A DNA stretch of 64,000 nucleotides from Halobacteriovorax sp. JY17 (GTDB lineage Bacteria; Bdellovibrionota; Bacteriovoracia; Bacteriovoracales; Bacteriovoracaceae), in assembly GCF_002753895.1 (NCBI RefSeq), contig NZ_NJER01000001.1:620001-684000 (forward strand). Direction: 5' to 3'. This document shows positions 7,901-18,700 of this stretch, one piece after another. How positions within the stretch are numbered: the first letter of the stretch is position 1; the number at the start of each line of letters is the position of its first letter. The translations under genes were made by a program, and so were the position numbers. The notes beneath the pieces were generated by a model. That model had not been told where the DNA came from and did no database searches. It saw only the letters and a program-made list of their open reading frames with translations.

Positions 7901-10238
7901 CATCAGGGTTCTCAATAGAACAAACCATTGCTGCTTGTGCGTCTTCTTTATTTGTTACTGCTGGCGTGTCGTTCTTAACAGTGAATTGAACTGCGTTTAC
8001 AGCTGCTCTTGCTCTTAAGTAGTACATTCCTGTCTTAAGTCCAGATTTCCAAGCATGGAAGTGCATTGAACTAAGTTTTCCAAAGTTCGGCTCTTGCATG
8101 TGGATATTTAGGGATTGACCTTGATCAATATATGGAGCACGTCCCGCTGACATATCAATTACTGTCTTTTGGCTAATTTCCCAAACTGTCTTATATAGAC
8201 CTTTTAATTCTTCTGGAATTCTTTCAATTGCTTGGACTGAACCATTGTTAGCGATGATTTCATTTCTCATCTTATCATTCCATAGTCCCGCTCTGATAAG
8301 ATCGTTCACTAGGAATTTATTAACAACTGCAAATTCCCCAGAAAGAACACGTCTAACATAGATATTTGAAGTGATAGGCTCAAAGCATTCGTTATTTCCA
8401 AGAATCTGTGAAGTCGATGCTGTAGGCATTGGAGCAACTAGAAGAGAATTTCTAACTCCGTGCTTAGCAACTTCTTCTTTTAACTTCTTCCAGTCCCAAT
8501 TCTTACCTGTTGGAGTTACTCCCCACATATCAAATTGGAATTGTCCTTTTGATATAGGTGATCCTTCGTAACTTTGGTAAGCACCATCTCTTTCTGCAAG
8601 ATCTTTTGAAGCCGTAAGTGCTGCAAAGTAAATTGTTTCAAAGATCTGGTTATTAAGTTCAAGAGCTTCTGGACTCTCAAATCTATATCTCATCTTAAAG
8701 AATGCGTCTGCTAGACCTTGAACACCTAGACCAATTGGTCTGTGTCTCATATTGGAATTCTCTGCTTCGATTACTGGGTAGTAATTAATGTCGATAATTC
8801 TATTAAGGTTTAAAGTCGCTCTGTAGACTACATCATAGAGTTTCTTGTGGTCGTATGTTCTAGTCGCTTCATCAACAAACATATTTAGGGCCACAGAAGC
8901 TAGGTTACAAACAGCAACTTCATCAGGAGCAGTGTATTCCATAATTTCTGTACAAAGGTTTGAAGATTTAATTGTTCCAAGATTCTTTTGGTTTGATTTC
9001 TCGTTAATAGAATCTTTGTAAAGCATGTAAGGAGAACCAGTTTCAATTTGCGATTCAAGAACTGCAAACCAAAGATCTTGTGCTCTAACAACTTTCTTGG
9101 CCTTTCCTTCACTCTCGTATCTTGTGTAGAGAGCTTCGAATTCAGCGCCGTAAGTTTCGGCCATACCTGGACACTCGTGTGGGCAAAATAGTGACCACAT
9201 TCCGTCAGCTTCAACTCTCTTCATGAATAAATCAGAAATCCAAAGTGCGTAGAATAAATCTCTCGCTCTATTTTCATCTTTACCAGTGTTCTTCTTCATT
9301 TCTAGGAAATCAAAGATATCTGCGTGCCATGGCTCAAGGTAGATTGCGAAAGCACCTTTTCTCTTTCCGCCACCTTGGTCAACGTATCTAGCAGTATCGT
9401 TGAAAACTTTAAGCATTGGAACGATTCCATTAGAAGTACCATTTGTACCTTTAATGAAAGAACCCTTCGCTCTAATATTGTGAATTGAAAGACCAATTCC
9501 ACCTGCTGATTGAGAGATAAGAGCACTTTGCTTTAAAGTATCGTAGATCCCTTCAATACTATCGTCTTTCATTGTAAGTAAGAAGCAACTTGAAAGTTGT
9601 GGCTTAGCTGTACCTGAATTGAATAGAGTAGGTGAAGCGTGAGTAAAGTATTTCTCACTCATTAAGTTATAAGTTTCAATAGCCGCTTTTAGGTCATTCA
9701 TGTGAATACCAACAGAAACTCTCATTAACATCTGCCCTGGTCTCTCAGTTATTTTACCATTCATTTTTAGAAGGTAAGATCTCTCAAGAGTTTTGAATCC
9801 AAAGTAGTCGTAGTTAAAATCTCTCTTGTCATCAACTGCTGTATCAAGCATTTCTGCATTTTCCATCACAACATCATAAAGCTCTTTTGAAACGAGAGGA
9901 GCTTTTGCTCCTGTTGCTGGGTCAATGTAGTTGAACATTTCTTTAATATTCTCAGAGAAACAACCACGTGTTTCTTTGTGTAGGTTAGATACGGCAATTC
10001 TACCTGCAAGCTTTGAGTAATCTGGGTGTTGAGTTGATAGGTAAGCGGCAGTTTCACCAGCTAATTTATCAAGCTCTGGAGTTGTAATCCCATCAAAAAT
10101 ACCTTCAATTACTTTACTTGTAATAAGTGAAGGATCGATGAATTGTTGATCTAAATCAAAAGCTAATCTTTCAATTCTCTCCGTGATCTTATCGAATTTT
10201 ATCGGCTCTCTCTCGCCACTTCTTGTGATGACATACAT
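7878..10238 (-). CDS. nrdA: Class Ia ribonucleotide reductase, large subunit (eukaryote-like)
   Basis: Reduces ribonucleoside diphosphates to deoxyribonucleotides with NrdB. The start ATG at 10238 gives 786 residues, and GGAG inside the nrdB end serves as Shine-Dalgarno; an open frame reaching 10367 would overlap nrdB and is not used. The N-terminus ([22 protein letters not shown]) is an ATP-cone like that of eukaryotic RNR1, and [20 protein letters not shown] follows. Catalytic-domain motifs NLCTEI and [18 protein letters not shown] are present. The C-terminal CVMCGS has the redox-active CxxC that passes electrons from thioredoxin. Second gene of nrdBA; its last 34 bases are duplicated downstream. 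Confidence 0.97.
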   Translation of the reverse strand: MYVITRSGEREPIKFDKITERIERLAFDLDQQFIDPSLITSKVIEGIFDGITTPELDKLAGETAAYLSTQHPDYSKLAGRIAVSNLHKETRGCFSENIKEMFNYIDPATGAKAPLVSKELYDVVMENAEMLDTAVDDKRDFNYDYFGFKTLERSYLLKMNGKITERPGQMLMRVSVGIHMNDLKAAIETYNLMSEKYFTHASPTLFNSGTAKPQLSSCFLLTMKDDSIEGIYDTLKQSALISQSAGGIGLSIHNIRAKGSFIKGTNGTSNGIVPMLKVFNDTARYVDQGGGKRKGAFAIYLEPWHADIFDFLEMKKNTGKDENRARDLFYALWISDLFMKRVEADGMWSLFCPHECPGMAETYGAEFEALYTRYESEGKAKKVVRAQDLWFAVLESQIETGSPYMLYKDSINEKSNQKNLGTIKSSNLCTEIMEYTAPDEVAVCNLASVALNMFVDEATRTYDHKKLYDVVYRATLNLNRIIDINYYPVIEAENSNMRHRPIGLGVQGLADAFFKMRYRFESPEALELNNQIFETIYFAALTASKDLAERDGAYQSYEGSPISKGQFQFDMWGVTPTGKNWDWKKLKEEVAKHGVRNSLLVAPMPTASTSQILGNNECFEPITSNIYVRRVLSGEFAVVNKFLVNDLIRAGLWNDKMRNEIIANNGSVQAIERIPEELKGLYKTVWEISQKTVIDMSAGRAPYIDQGQSLNIHMQEPNFGKLSSMHFHAWKSGLKTGMYYLRARAAVNAVQFTVKNDTPAVTNKEDAQAAMVCSIENPDDCVMCGS

Positions 10239-10240
10239 TT

Positions 10241-11209
10241 CTAAAACTCCGCGTCTAATGTGAATGTGTTTTGAGTTCTGTCTCCTAGAACCCCTGACTT
10301 TTGATATTCTGATACTCTCTTTTCGAAGAAATTTGTCTTTCCTTCTAGTGAGATAAGCTCCATCCAATCAAATGGATTTTCTGTGTTGTAATTCTTCTTA
10401 CAACCAAGTCTTGATAGCCAGTAGTCAGCTACAAATTCAATATAGCGAGACATCATATCTGCGTTCATTCCGATAAGTGATACTGGAATTGCTTCTGTGA
10501 TGAATTCTTTTTCGATCTCTACAGCTTCAGTGATAATCTGAGTGATCGTCTCTTTTGTTAATTGCTCTTCTGGAGTAAGTAGCTCGTGTAAGTGACAAGC
10601 GAACTCACAGTGAAGTCCTTCGTCACGACTAATGAATTCATTAGAAGTACAAAGACCTGGCATAAGTCCTCTTTTCTTTAACCAGTAAATTGAACAAAAT
10701 GATCCAGAGAAGAAGATACCTTCAATCGCTGCGAAGGCGATAAGTCTCTCTGCAAATGATCTCTTTGATTGCATCCACTTCATGGCCCATGCCGCTTTCT
10801 TCTCTACGAATGGGAAGTGAGTAACTGCGTGGAAGAGTTCATCTTTCTCTTTAGCATCTTTTACATATGTATCGATGAGAAGCGAGTAAGTTTCTGAGTG
10901 GATATTTTCCATTGCGATTTGGAATCCGTAGAAACATCTAGCTTCTGGTATTTGAACGTCGTTATAGAAACGAAGAGCAAGGTTTTCATTTACAATCCCA
11001 TCACTAGCAGCAAAGAACGCTAGAATGTGCTTGATGAAATGTTGCTCATCTTTGTTTAGCTTTTCCCAGTCCGTGATGTCAGATGCGAAGTCTAACTCAT
11101 CGGCAGTCCAGAATACGGCCATGTGATTTTTATACATCTCAAAAATTGAGTGATACTTCAGTGGAAATAGTACGAAACGATCATCGTTTGGTGCGAGAAT
11201 AGGATCCAC
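10241..11209 (-). CDS. nrdB: Class Ia ribonucleotide reductase, small subunit (eukaryote-like)
   Basis: Di-iron, tyrosyl-radical subunit that starts catalysis in NrdA. The 322 residues contain the ferritin-like ligand pattern: [25 protein letters not shown] (with E and H ligands) and [12 protein letters not shown]. The C-terminal peptide FTLDAEF closely matches the vertebrate R2 tail that docks into R1. The start is GTG at 11209, preceded by AAGGAGG. The nrdA ATG begins two bases past the nrdB stop, so the two are translated together. The order nrdB-nrdA is the reverse of the common E. coli order. Two NrdR-box-like sites lie upstream. Confidence 0.97.
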   Translation of the reverse strand: MDPILAPNDDRFVLFPLKYHSIFEMYKNHMAVFWTADELDFASDITDWEKLNKDEQHFIKHILAFFAASDGIVNENLALRFYNDVQIPEARCFYGFQIAMENIHSETYSLLIDTYVKDAKEKDELFHAVTHFPFVEKKAAWAMKWMQSKRSFAERLIAFAAIEGIFFSGSFCSIYWLKKRGLMPGLCTSNEFISRDEGLHCEFACHLHELLTPEEQLTKETITQIITEAVEIEKEFITEAIPVSLIGMNADMMSRYIEFVADYWLSRLGCKKNYNTENPFDWMELISLEGKTNFFEKRVSEYQKSGVLGDRTQNTFTLDAEF

Positions 11210-11270
11210 AATGCCTCCTTAATTGTGTGTGCGGTTGTTACAAGTAGTTTATATTGGCCAAAATTCTCTA

Positions 11271-11286
11271 GCGCTATATATTGTGT
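11271..11286. promoter_or_regulatory. NrdR-box-like site, proximal
   Basis: The bases GCGCTATATATTGTGT match 14 of 16 positions of the known NrdR box pattern acaCwAtATaTwGtgt. It lies about 60 bp before the nrdB start. NrdR is an ATP/dATP-sensing repressor of ribonucleotide reductase genes. Confidence 0.6.
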
Positions 11287-11536
11287 TCTCTTTTAAAAGT
11301 AGAAACATCAAAACCGAGCGAAGAACTCCATTAAATTGACTACGCCAATTAGTGCCGCTAAGCTCGTATATACCATTACCAAAGGGGTTGTGTGTGTCTT
11401 TGATTGTTGGATATTGTTTTTTTGTCCCTATTAAAAGAGTAGCAATTCTGAGCAAATTTTCAAGCCCAATTTTACAAATTATTGTGGTTTTAGATGATTT
11501 TTTTTATAAAAACTACTAGACGAATTCAAAGCTTCA

Positions 11537-11565
11537 ATAACAATCGGAGGGTTGGGCCCTGTCAA
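11537..11565 (-). promoter_or_regulatory. Candidate sigma-70-type promoter for nrdBA
   Basis: On the minus strand TTGACA (rc of 11560-11565), a 17-bp spacer and TGTTAT (rc of 11537-11542) form a plausible -35/-10 pair. The -35 is perfect and the -10 is 4 of 6. The predicted leader would be about 320 nt and would place the proximal NrdR box inside the transcript. A promoter overlapping that box is therefore an alternative. Confidence 0.35.
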
Positions 11566-11663
11566 ACCCCCTGCAGCAACGTACTTTTTTTTCTAAAACA
11601 TTCTTACATCATTTTTTGAAACAGTGCTTCTATAGGTTTTTTGGTGATTAACACAGAGAGTTG

Positions 11664-11679
11664 GCACTATATATGGTGT
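11664..11679. promoter_or_regulatory. NrdR-box-like site, distal
   Basis: The bases GCACTATATATGGTGT match 14 of 16 positions of the NrdR box pattern. The site lies about 390 bp from the proximal box and close to the 3' end of the CNNM gene. Known NrdR boxes usually come in pairs about 31 bp apart, so this spacing is unusual. Confidence 0.5.
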
Positions 11680-11721
11680 CTGATCTAATGTTTATTTCGA
11701 TATGTAGTAGATTTGGACGAG

Positions 11722-12687
11722 CTAATTATCAGTCTCATCTTTAATATCTAGGCCTAGTATCTCTTCGATTATATCTTCAAGTGTGACAATACCTACTAGA
11801 TCTCCGCCTTCACTGTGGACGCTTGCTATATGCTCTTTGCGCTTTATGAGCTTTGTGAACACATTTCTGATCTTTGTATCTTCAGTGACTTGTAGCATGG
11901 GCTTTAGGAGCTCTGACAGGCCTACTTGTTCATTTATGAGTAGGGAGGAGAGTATTTCACAGCGTAGAACATAACCCCTCACGTCGTACTCGTAAGTGCC
12001 TACAATGGGAATCCTAGAGAATTTATACTGCTCGCATATATTTAGGAGTTCCTCTTGAGGAGTGCTTAAAGGGAGTGTGAAGACCTTCTCAATAGCTAGT
12101 GTGATGTCTTTAATAGGCTTCTTTGGAAAAGAGAGCATATTTTTTAAGGCCTCAAATTCCTCTGGGAAAATAGCCCCGTCGCGCACACCTATTTCAGCTA
12201 CTGCGTGTATTTCATCTCTCGTAAGTTTCTCGTGTTCTCCCTTGATGGCCTTTGAGATACTTTCGCTCAACCATACTAGTGGAAGAGTGAGGAAAATAAA
12301 GGTTGGAAGAATATAGCCTATGAAAGGAATTAATTTCTTCCAGTGCCTGGCCCCAATAGATTTTGGAATTATTTCTGAAAGAAAGAGAATGGCAAAAGTT
12401 AGAAGGATTGAAAAAATGGTGAGAACGCTATCGCCAAATACCTTCTGAACCTGTGCGCCGGCCCCTGTTGCACCTATGGTATGGGCGAAAGTATTTAAGC
12501 TTAAAATAGCGGCCAAGGGCCTTTCGATATTTAGCAGTAGAGGAGAGAGTTTCTTAAATAGCTTCTCATTAGTCTTTTCAATAGAAGCTAGATAGCTTGG
12601 AGTAATTGAGAGAACTACCGCCTCAAGAATTGAGCACAGAAAAGAGACAAAAATAGAGATAAATATAAATACGAATAAAAGTGTCAT
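11722..12687 (-). CDS. CNNM/CorC-type membrane protein with CBS pair
   Basis: The 321-residue inner-membrane protein has a CNNM transmembrane domain (about residues 1-150, several hydrophobic helices, with the motif FLSEIIPKSIGARH near 102-115). A CBS-domain pair follows (about 180-310, with FSRIPIV, GYVLRCEIL and GIVTLEDIIEEILG). CNNM proteins are linked to magnesium or cobalt export and homeostasis. The C-terminal CorC_HlyC domain of longer relatives is absent, because the chain ends 11 residues after the second CBS. It is followed by the long nrdBA upstream region and preceded by the giant repeat protein, with no obvious functional link. Confidence 0.85.
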   Translation of the reverse strand: MTLLFVFIFISIFVSFLCSILEAVVLSITPSYLASIEKTNEKLFKKLSPLLLNIERPLAAILSLNTFAHTIGATGAGAQVQKVFGDSVLTIFSILLTFAILFLSEIIPKSIGARHWKKLIPFIGYILPTFIFLTLPLVWLSESISKAIKGEHEKLTRDEIHAVAEIGVRDGAIFPEEFEALKNMLSFPKKPIKDITLAIEKVFTLPLSTPQEELLNICEQYKFSRIPIVGTYEYDVRGYVLRCEILSSLLINEQVGLSELLKPMLQVTEDTKIRNVFTKLIKRKEHIASVHSEGGDLVGIVTLEDIIEEILGLDIKDETDN

Positions 12688-12755
12688 GACCCTTATTATA
12701 GCAAATTAGGTCTAAGCTTAGTTAAGTTCTTGTAAACTTTTAACAAAATGGAGCA

Positions 12756-15700
12756 TTAGTCTAAGAAATACTCGCCAACTCCGTATAGCCCGTTTTGATA
12801 AACGATGAAGTAGATGGAGTTACTAACAGAGTTATAGAGAATCTTTCTCTGTCCAGAGTAACATTTAAGAGCAGTGGAAGCTAAGTCTAGAGAAGTCGTA
12901 GTGTCAGTTGTTTTATTATACTCAATCATCACACCTGAACTATTACAGTAGTAAATCTTCTCTTCGGCCCCATCTCTTCTCATCACAAAACCATAAGCAG
13001 AACTTGGAAGTGTTGTGTATTCAGCGATAACTCCCCCTTGAGTGGTCTTTATAATTCTAGAAGAGTTTGCTTGCTTCATTAGCCAACCGTGAGTGGCATC
13101 GTACTGGGCGTTGACCATTCCACCGTAGGTAGGCGCTCTGGAGTCGGCAGTATTTGTACCTGCAGCTTCTATACTACCTCTATCTGTATCGGGTTGACCC
13201 ATGAAGTGAGATTGGCGATAGCTGTCAGCTCGGTCATAGAGTTTTATATAGGCGTCAGATGAAGTTGTTCCATTCCATCTAGACTTTTGAACCATTAATT
13301 GATCTCCAGCAAGGCCTAGAATTTGTTCGCTATACCAGTCAAAAGATATATCATTTCCAACTTTCCCATCAGAAGCTGGATTGTAATAAGAGGTTCCACC
13401 ATTTCCAATAACTTTCGACCAAAGCCCAGAAGCTCTGGTAAAGAGTTGAACACCAGAGCCTGTGTCATCGTAAATATTTCCGTTAATAGGGTCTGAAGTG
13501 AATGAGTAAGTTGTATATCCGTAGCTACCAGCAACGTAATTTATATTTCCACCAATTTGAAATTCTCTATAATCACCTGAGATCGTATCTCCTATTAGAA
13601 GGATATCTTTTTGCGCGGAATTTAATCCCCAGTCAATTTGATAAGAGAGGCCAATTCTAGCAGAGAGTGCATTTCCTCCATCACCGCTAGAAGGAAATTG
13701 ACCAGTGAGAGTGACGATATTGCCAGAGTCATCAAGAGTTCTAATGAGCCCTTGATCGTTGAAGAATAGCTTCCCGTTGGCGTCTACAAACATGGCCTCA
13801 ATACTTACACTGCACGAAGTTGCATTCGTTCCATCAGAACAAGGTGCTCCTGGTGTTGATCCTGTTCCTAGAATTTTACTCCAAGTATTCGCGGCAGCAT
13901 TATAGACCACCAATTCACGTTTTAGTTGAGTGACCGCGTAGAGAAGTCCATTTTGTCCTGACTTATAGACTGCGAAGTAACCTCCATAGACATCATACGG
14001 AGCAATCGCTTGATAGTCAGTTGTAGGGGAGCCATTAACAAAGTCTAGCCTCGTAGGGTATCGTCGTGTATTTCCAGGAACTGACTTATAAATTGTGACT
14101 TGCATATGCTCAATTTCAGAAGAGAGTGGGTCATAGGTCATGGCCAAGTTATAAGTTGGTTGAACACTCAATGGCCCAGCCGCGTCCGTATAGTATCCCG
14201 TTCCTGAAACATTAACTAAATTTACTTTTCCTGCTGAAGCATCGTAGTGCCTCCATTTCTTATTGCTAGAAGAATCAGACTTAAAGTAGATATCTCCATT
14301 TGGAAGAGTTGTTATTGTTGAGTAGTGAGTATGAGTGGCATCAATTTTTATCTGATCTGGATCAACACTATTTCCCGGATCTGAGGAAGATCCGCCACCA
14401 ATAAGGGTGCTGATGGTCCAAGGATTTGTATTCATATCTATTCTTCTAAAGCTATTGTTGTCGAGAACTAAGAGCCCATTTGAGTGATCAAGAGCAATGG
14501 CCTGAGGGTCTTTGAGGGTGGCACTAGCTATAGAACCTCCGTCTCCAGAAGCTGTTCCTGTTTTAGCGATCAACTCGCTTACAACTCCAGTGGTTGGATT
14601 GACCCAAAGTAGGCCGGCCTGTGTATCTAGCATGAAAATATCGCCCTTACTTGTAACCGCAAGGGAGTTTGAGTCTGCGAGATGTTGACTAGACCTTGTC
14701 TTATAAATAACTGATTGAGAGCTTCCGCCAACACCTTTTTCTGTGTTACCTGCAATCATTCTAAAATTTGTTTCATTTAAAGGAGAGGAAGTTAAAAAAG
14801 TTTCAGCACTGGCGGTATCTTTAACAATGATTCTTATTTTAAAAGATCCTGTGGTTGGAACTTGTCCTTCAAGAACAACACAACCTGTTTCATTCCCACT
14901 AATAGTACAGCCAGTATTTGCAATATTTGCGATATTTGAGGCGAGGGGAAGAAACTCATCTGGATTGGCATTAGTGGCATAACTTATACTTATAGGATTT
15001 GCGATAAGTCCTTCAGCATCTGAAGCCTTCCACTTTATATAAATATCTGAGCCCGCTCCAAAGATGAGGTCTGAGACTACCGCAGGACTAGATGGTGAAT
15101 CGCTATTGGATACTGTTAAGTCTGAAATTTGTGGAGGAGTCCCTGGCATATAAGTGATTGTGTCTTTATCTACAGAGAGAGTCGCTGCGTTCGTTGTTAT
15201 ATTTTCTGCCGCGTCCGCAAGCCACAAGTAGACATCGTAAGAACTGTTTAAAAAACCAATTCTAAAATAGAGGTTATCGGACGGAGTCGCAGTAACGGAA
15301 GTTGATCGTAGGCCTGCCGGTAGCGTTGTCCAACACTCATCGTCCAAGCTTGTAGGAGGAGTGTCGTCATCGTATCTTAGGCAAGCGTAAGTAATATTTG
15401 AAGTCGTATCGGTCGCAGAGAATTCTACTAAGACATTATTATTATCTGTCGTCGCTAATCCCTCTGCTAAATCAAAAGAGGAGATTGTAGGTGCCGTTCC
15501 GTCTATAATAATGTCTTTTTCTACAGTGGTTGTGAAGCCTACTTCATCGGTAAAGCTCACCTCTAGTTTAGCGTTAGGAGTATCAACTCCCGTGGTGAAC
15601 GAGCCAGTGTACTCAGAGTTTACTTGAGAGACTGAACTACTTAGAACACTCGTTAAATTATTCCAAGACGACCCGTCATAGAATCTAAGAGTGAAATTTC

Positions 15701-18700
15701 CTCCTGCAGCCCCTGGGTTAACTTCAGTTAGTTTCCAAGAGAAGTCCTCTGCTATTCCTGACTTATAGGCCTCTTTAAAATTTATAGAGAGAATTGGAGC
15801 AGTAGAATCTACATGGAAAGTTGAGCTTTCAGTCTCAGCAGTATTTCCAGCGAGGTCCGTATAAGAAACTTTAAATTTTGCGCTAGTTGTATCTATTGTA
15901 GGGAGAGTCCAGTTTTTAGAAAAAGCTGTCGCCGATAAATTACCACTTGCAGAGGCAAGTGTTCCAACTGTTTGCCAGCTAGAACCGTTGAAGAATTCTA
16001 TTGTAAAATCATTGGTAGATGTAGAGTTCAACTCGGTCAAGTCAAAATCAATATCAATACTAGTATTTCCTTTCTTAGTTGGTATTGCTGCAAAGTTAAT
16101 AATAGGGAGAGTTTCGTCGTAGTGAACGATCACTGTATCTTCACTTGAAGAGACGTTCTCATTAACGTCTTTTGACCATACTTTTAAAGAACGATCACCT
16201 TCAGTTGTAGAGACTAGAGTATGAGTTATCGCTCCCACCACAGTTGAGCAAGCTTGCCAACCAGTATCGCCTGAAGACGGCTTAGCGCCTTCTGTGATAA
16301 AGAGATAAGGCATATCAGCACAGCTTGAAGCCGTTAGGTTTTGATTGAGTGTGTTTCTATAAGTTGAGTGCGCGAGTGAAATTGTCGGCGCTGCAGGAGC
16401 AGTTTTGTCACTAACCGCTATATTCACTGTTGCAAAGGAAGCCGCATCAGTAGTTCCATCACTTGCAATAAAAGTAAAAGAGTCTGTACCGTTATAGTTA
16501 GAGTTAGAAATATAGTCACAGACTATATCGGTACTATAACTTCCTGTCGTAATACAATTTGTTAGAGAACCATTTGTTGGAGCACTTACTAATTTATATG
16601 AAAGAGTGTCTCCGTCAATATCAGTAGCAGCAGAAAGGTTGATGACTAAATTCGTATTGTCATCGGTAGATACATTTTGATCTGCGGCCATGACTGGAGC
16701 ATCATTTTCAGCTGAAATCGTTACTGTCACTGTCGATGTATTTGAGTCAAGTGCACCGTCATTTACTTTAAAAGTAAATGACGTTGATCCATTGAAGTTT
16801 AATGATGGCGTAAAAAGACAAGACCTTGAAGTTCCACCGTCACAAGTCAGTGTTCCCGTGGCAGGATCAGTGAGTTTAACATAAGTTAGAGTTGCACTAT
16901 CAATATCACTACCAAGTGGAAGATCAAAAGTTAGAGGAGTATCTTCAGCCGTCGTTACCGCTCCTGTTGTGGCAATGGTAGGGGCGTCATTAACTGGAGA
17001 GATTGTAATATTAACTGTCGAAGTCGTTGAGGACTCTAAGAGGGAATCGTAGGCCTTGTAAGTAAAGGAGTCTGTCCCGTTATAATTTCCTGCAGGAGTG
17101 TAAGTACATGATTTGTCAGTACTCCACGAAGAATTATCAATACAGTTTGAGAGCACTCCGTTTTGTGGAGCAGATACTATCTGGTACTGAATAGATGGAG
17201 TCGCCGTTAAATCATCAGAGGCACCAAGAAGAGTAATTGATAGAGGAGTATCTTCGTTTGTTGTCTCACTTTGATTGGCGATCATCTCGGGGGCATCATT
17301 GATTGAATTTATAGTTATAGAAACGGTTGAAGTATTTGAATCAAGTGTGCCGTCATTAACTTTGTAAGTAAAAGTTCTAACTCCATAGTCATTTGCTGCC
17401 GGAGTGTAAGTACAAGATCTTGATGTTCCACCAACACAGCTTAACGTTCCCTGAGCAGGATCGCTGACTTTGATATAGCTTAGTGTTGCACTATCGATAT
17501 CACTTCCTAGGTTCAAGTCAAAAGTTACTGGAGTGTCTTCATCTGTCGAAATTGCTTGAGTGGCCGCTAGTGTTGGCGCATCGTTTACGGCACTAGTGTT
17601 AAAAGTTATCGTTGCTACGTTTGCTGATTCTGCAATAGAGTCATAGACCCTGTAAGTAAATGAATCACTTCCATTGAAGTCAGAGTCAGGAGTATAAGTA
17701 CAACTTAGGTCTGTAGTGAAACCGGCGCTCGTTATACAATTTGTTAAAGTTCCATTTGTGACGGAGTTGATGACTTTATAGCTAAGAGTTTGTACGGGAA
17801 GATCTATATCCGCCGCGCTTGTAATGGTAAAGTTGAGCGGTGTATCTTCAACTGGTGTGAATACCTGGTCGGCAGCTACAACAGGGGCATCGTTTTGAGC
17901 AGAGATATTTATAGTCACTGTTGAAATACTTGAGTTGAGAATAGAATCACTCACTCTATAAGTGAAGGTATATGAGCTTACATCGTCATTTGCTGGTAAA
18001 TATGTACAAGCGGGAGATATTCCTCCATCACAACTTAATGTTCCCGCACTTGGCGCAGAGACAATGATGAAGTTTAATGTATCCCCGTCAACGTCACTTC
18101 CTGAATTTAAGTCAAAGTCTAAACTAGTATCTTCGTTAGTTGAAACAGTCTGTGTTGCAGTGAGAGTAGGAGCATCGTTTACAGGATTAATAGTTAAAGT
18201 GACTGTAGTTACAAGAGAGTCCGCACTTGCATCATTCGCTTTGTAACTAAATGAATCTGAACCATTGAAGTTTGTATTTGGTGTATAAGTACAATCAAGG
18301 TCAGTGTCTGAATTTAGACAATTTGTAAGAGCTCCTGAAGTCGGTCCCGAAACGATAGTGTAGGTAAGAGAATCCGAATCAGCATCAATTGCAGCAGGAA
18401 TAGTAAAATTATGCGTACTATCTTCGCTTAAAGAGCTTGCTGAATCAGAGGCCTTGCTTGGAGTATTGTTTAAAGAAGTAAAGCTTAGCGCCGTGCTTGT
18501 AGAATTACTTCCACAGCTCCAGGTTAAGTTAGCAGTCTTAACTCCCTTTGTTGTCGGTCTTGGCCTTACATCAATAGTACAGCTTGAACTCGGTGCTAGA
18601 TTTGTGCTTCCACATCCATCTGCTATGATTTCAAATTCGGAAGCATTTGTTCCGCTTAAGCTTGCGCCACTACAAGTCGTCGAGGCGGCGCCACCTGAAT

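Larger units (their letters stand above)
11210..11721 (-). promoter_or_regulatory. Long upstream region of nrdBA
   Basis: About 510 bp without a supported gene, between the CNNM gene and nrdB. It holds two NrdR-box-like palindromes (11271-11286 and 11664-11679), a candidate promoter (11537-11565) inside a G+C-rich patch with GGGTT/AACCC dyad symmetry, and long A/T runs. A possible 68-residue frame at 11249-11455 starts at a TTG without a Shine-Dalgarno and was not accepted. The length suggests a long leader or several regulatory inputs. Confidence 0.55.

Noticed and set aside
7680-7915. Group I intron or hammerhead ribozyme at the nrdA end
   Set aside because: CTGATGA and GAAA occur, but the stems needed for a hammerhead do not form, and conserved group I core sequences are absent. 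CTGATGA is also explained by the codons for Pro-Asp-Asp.
7691-8018. Small reading frames over the nrdA tail repeats (74 aa minus, 85 aa plus)
   Set aside because: They run through hairpins and the duplicated tail, have no Shine-Dalgarno, and their composition reflects the repeats.
10239-10367. A 43-residue N-terminal extension of NrdA
   Set aside because: It lies fully inside nrdB in another frame. The ATG at 10238 has a Shine-Dalgarno and matches the family N-terminus.
11249-11455. 68-residue leader ORF before nrdB
   Set aside because: It starts at TTG without a Shine-Dalgarno, and the product looks random.
11662-11679. Sigma-54 promoter (TGGCAC) near the CNNM gene end
   Set aside because: The -12 position reads GG, not GC. 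The palindrome fits an NrdR box much better.
16400-18475. CRISPR-like or simple DNA repeat array
   Set aside because: The periodicity of about 290-305 bases is explained by tandem protein domains with divergent DNA sequence.
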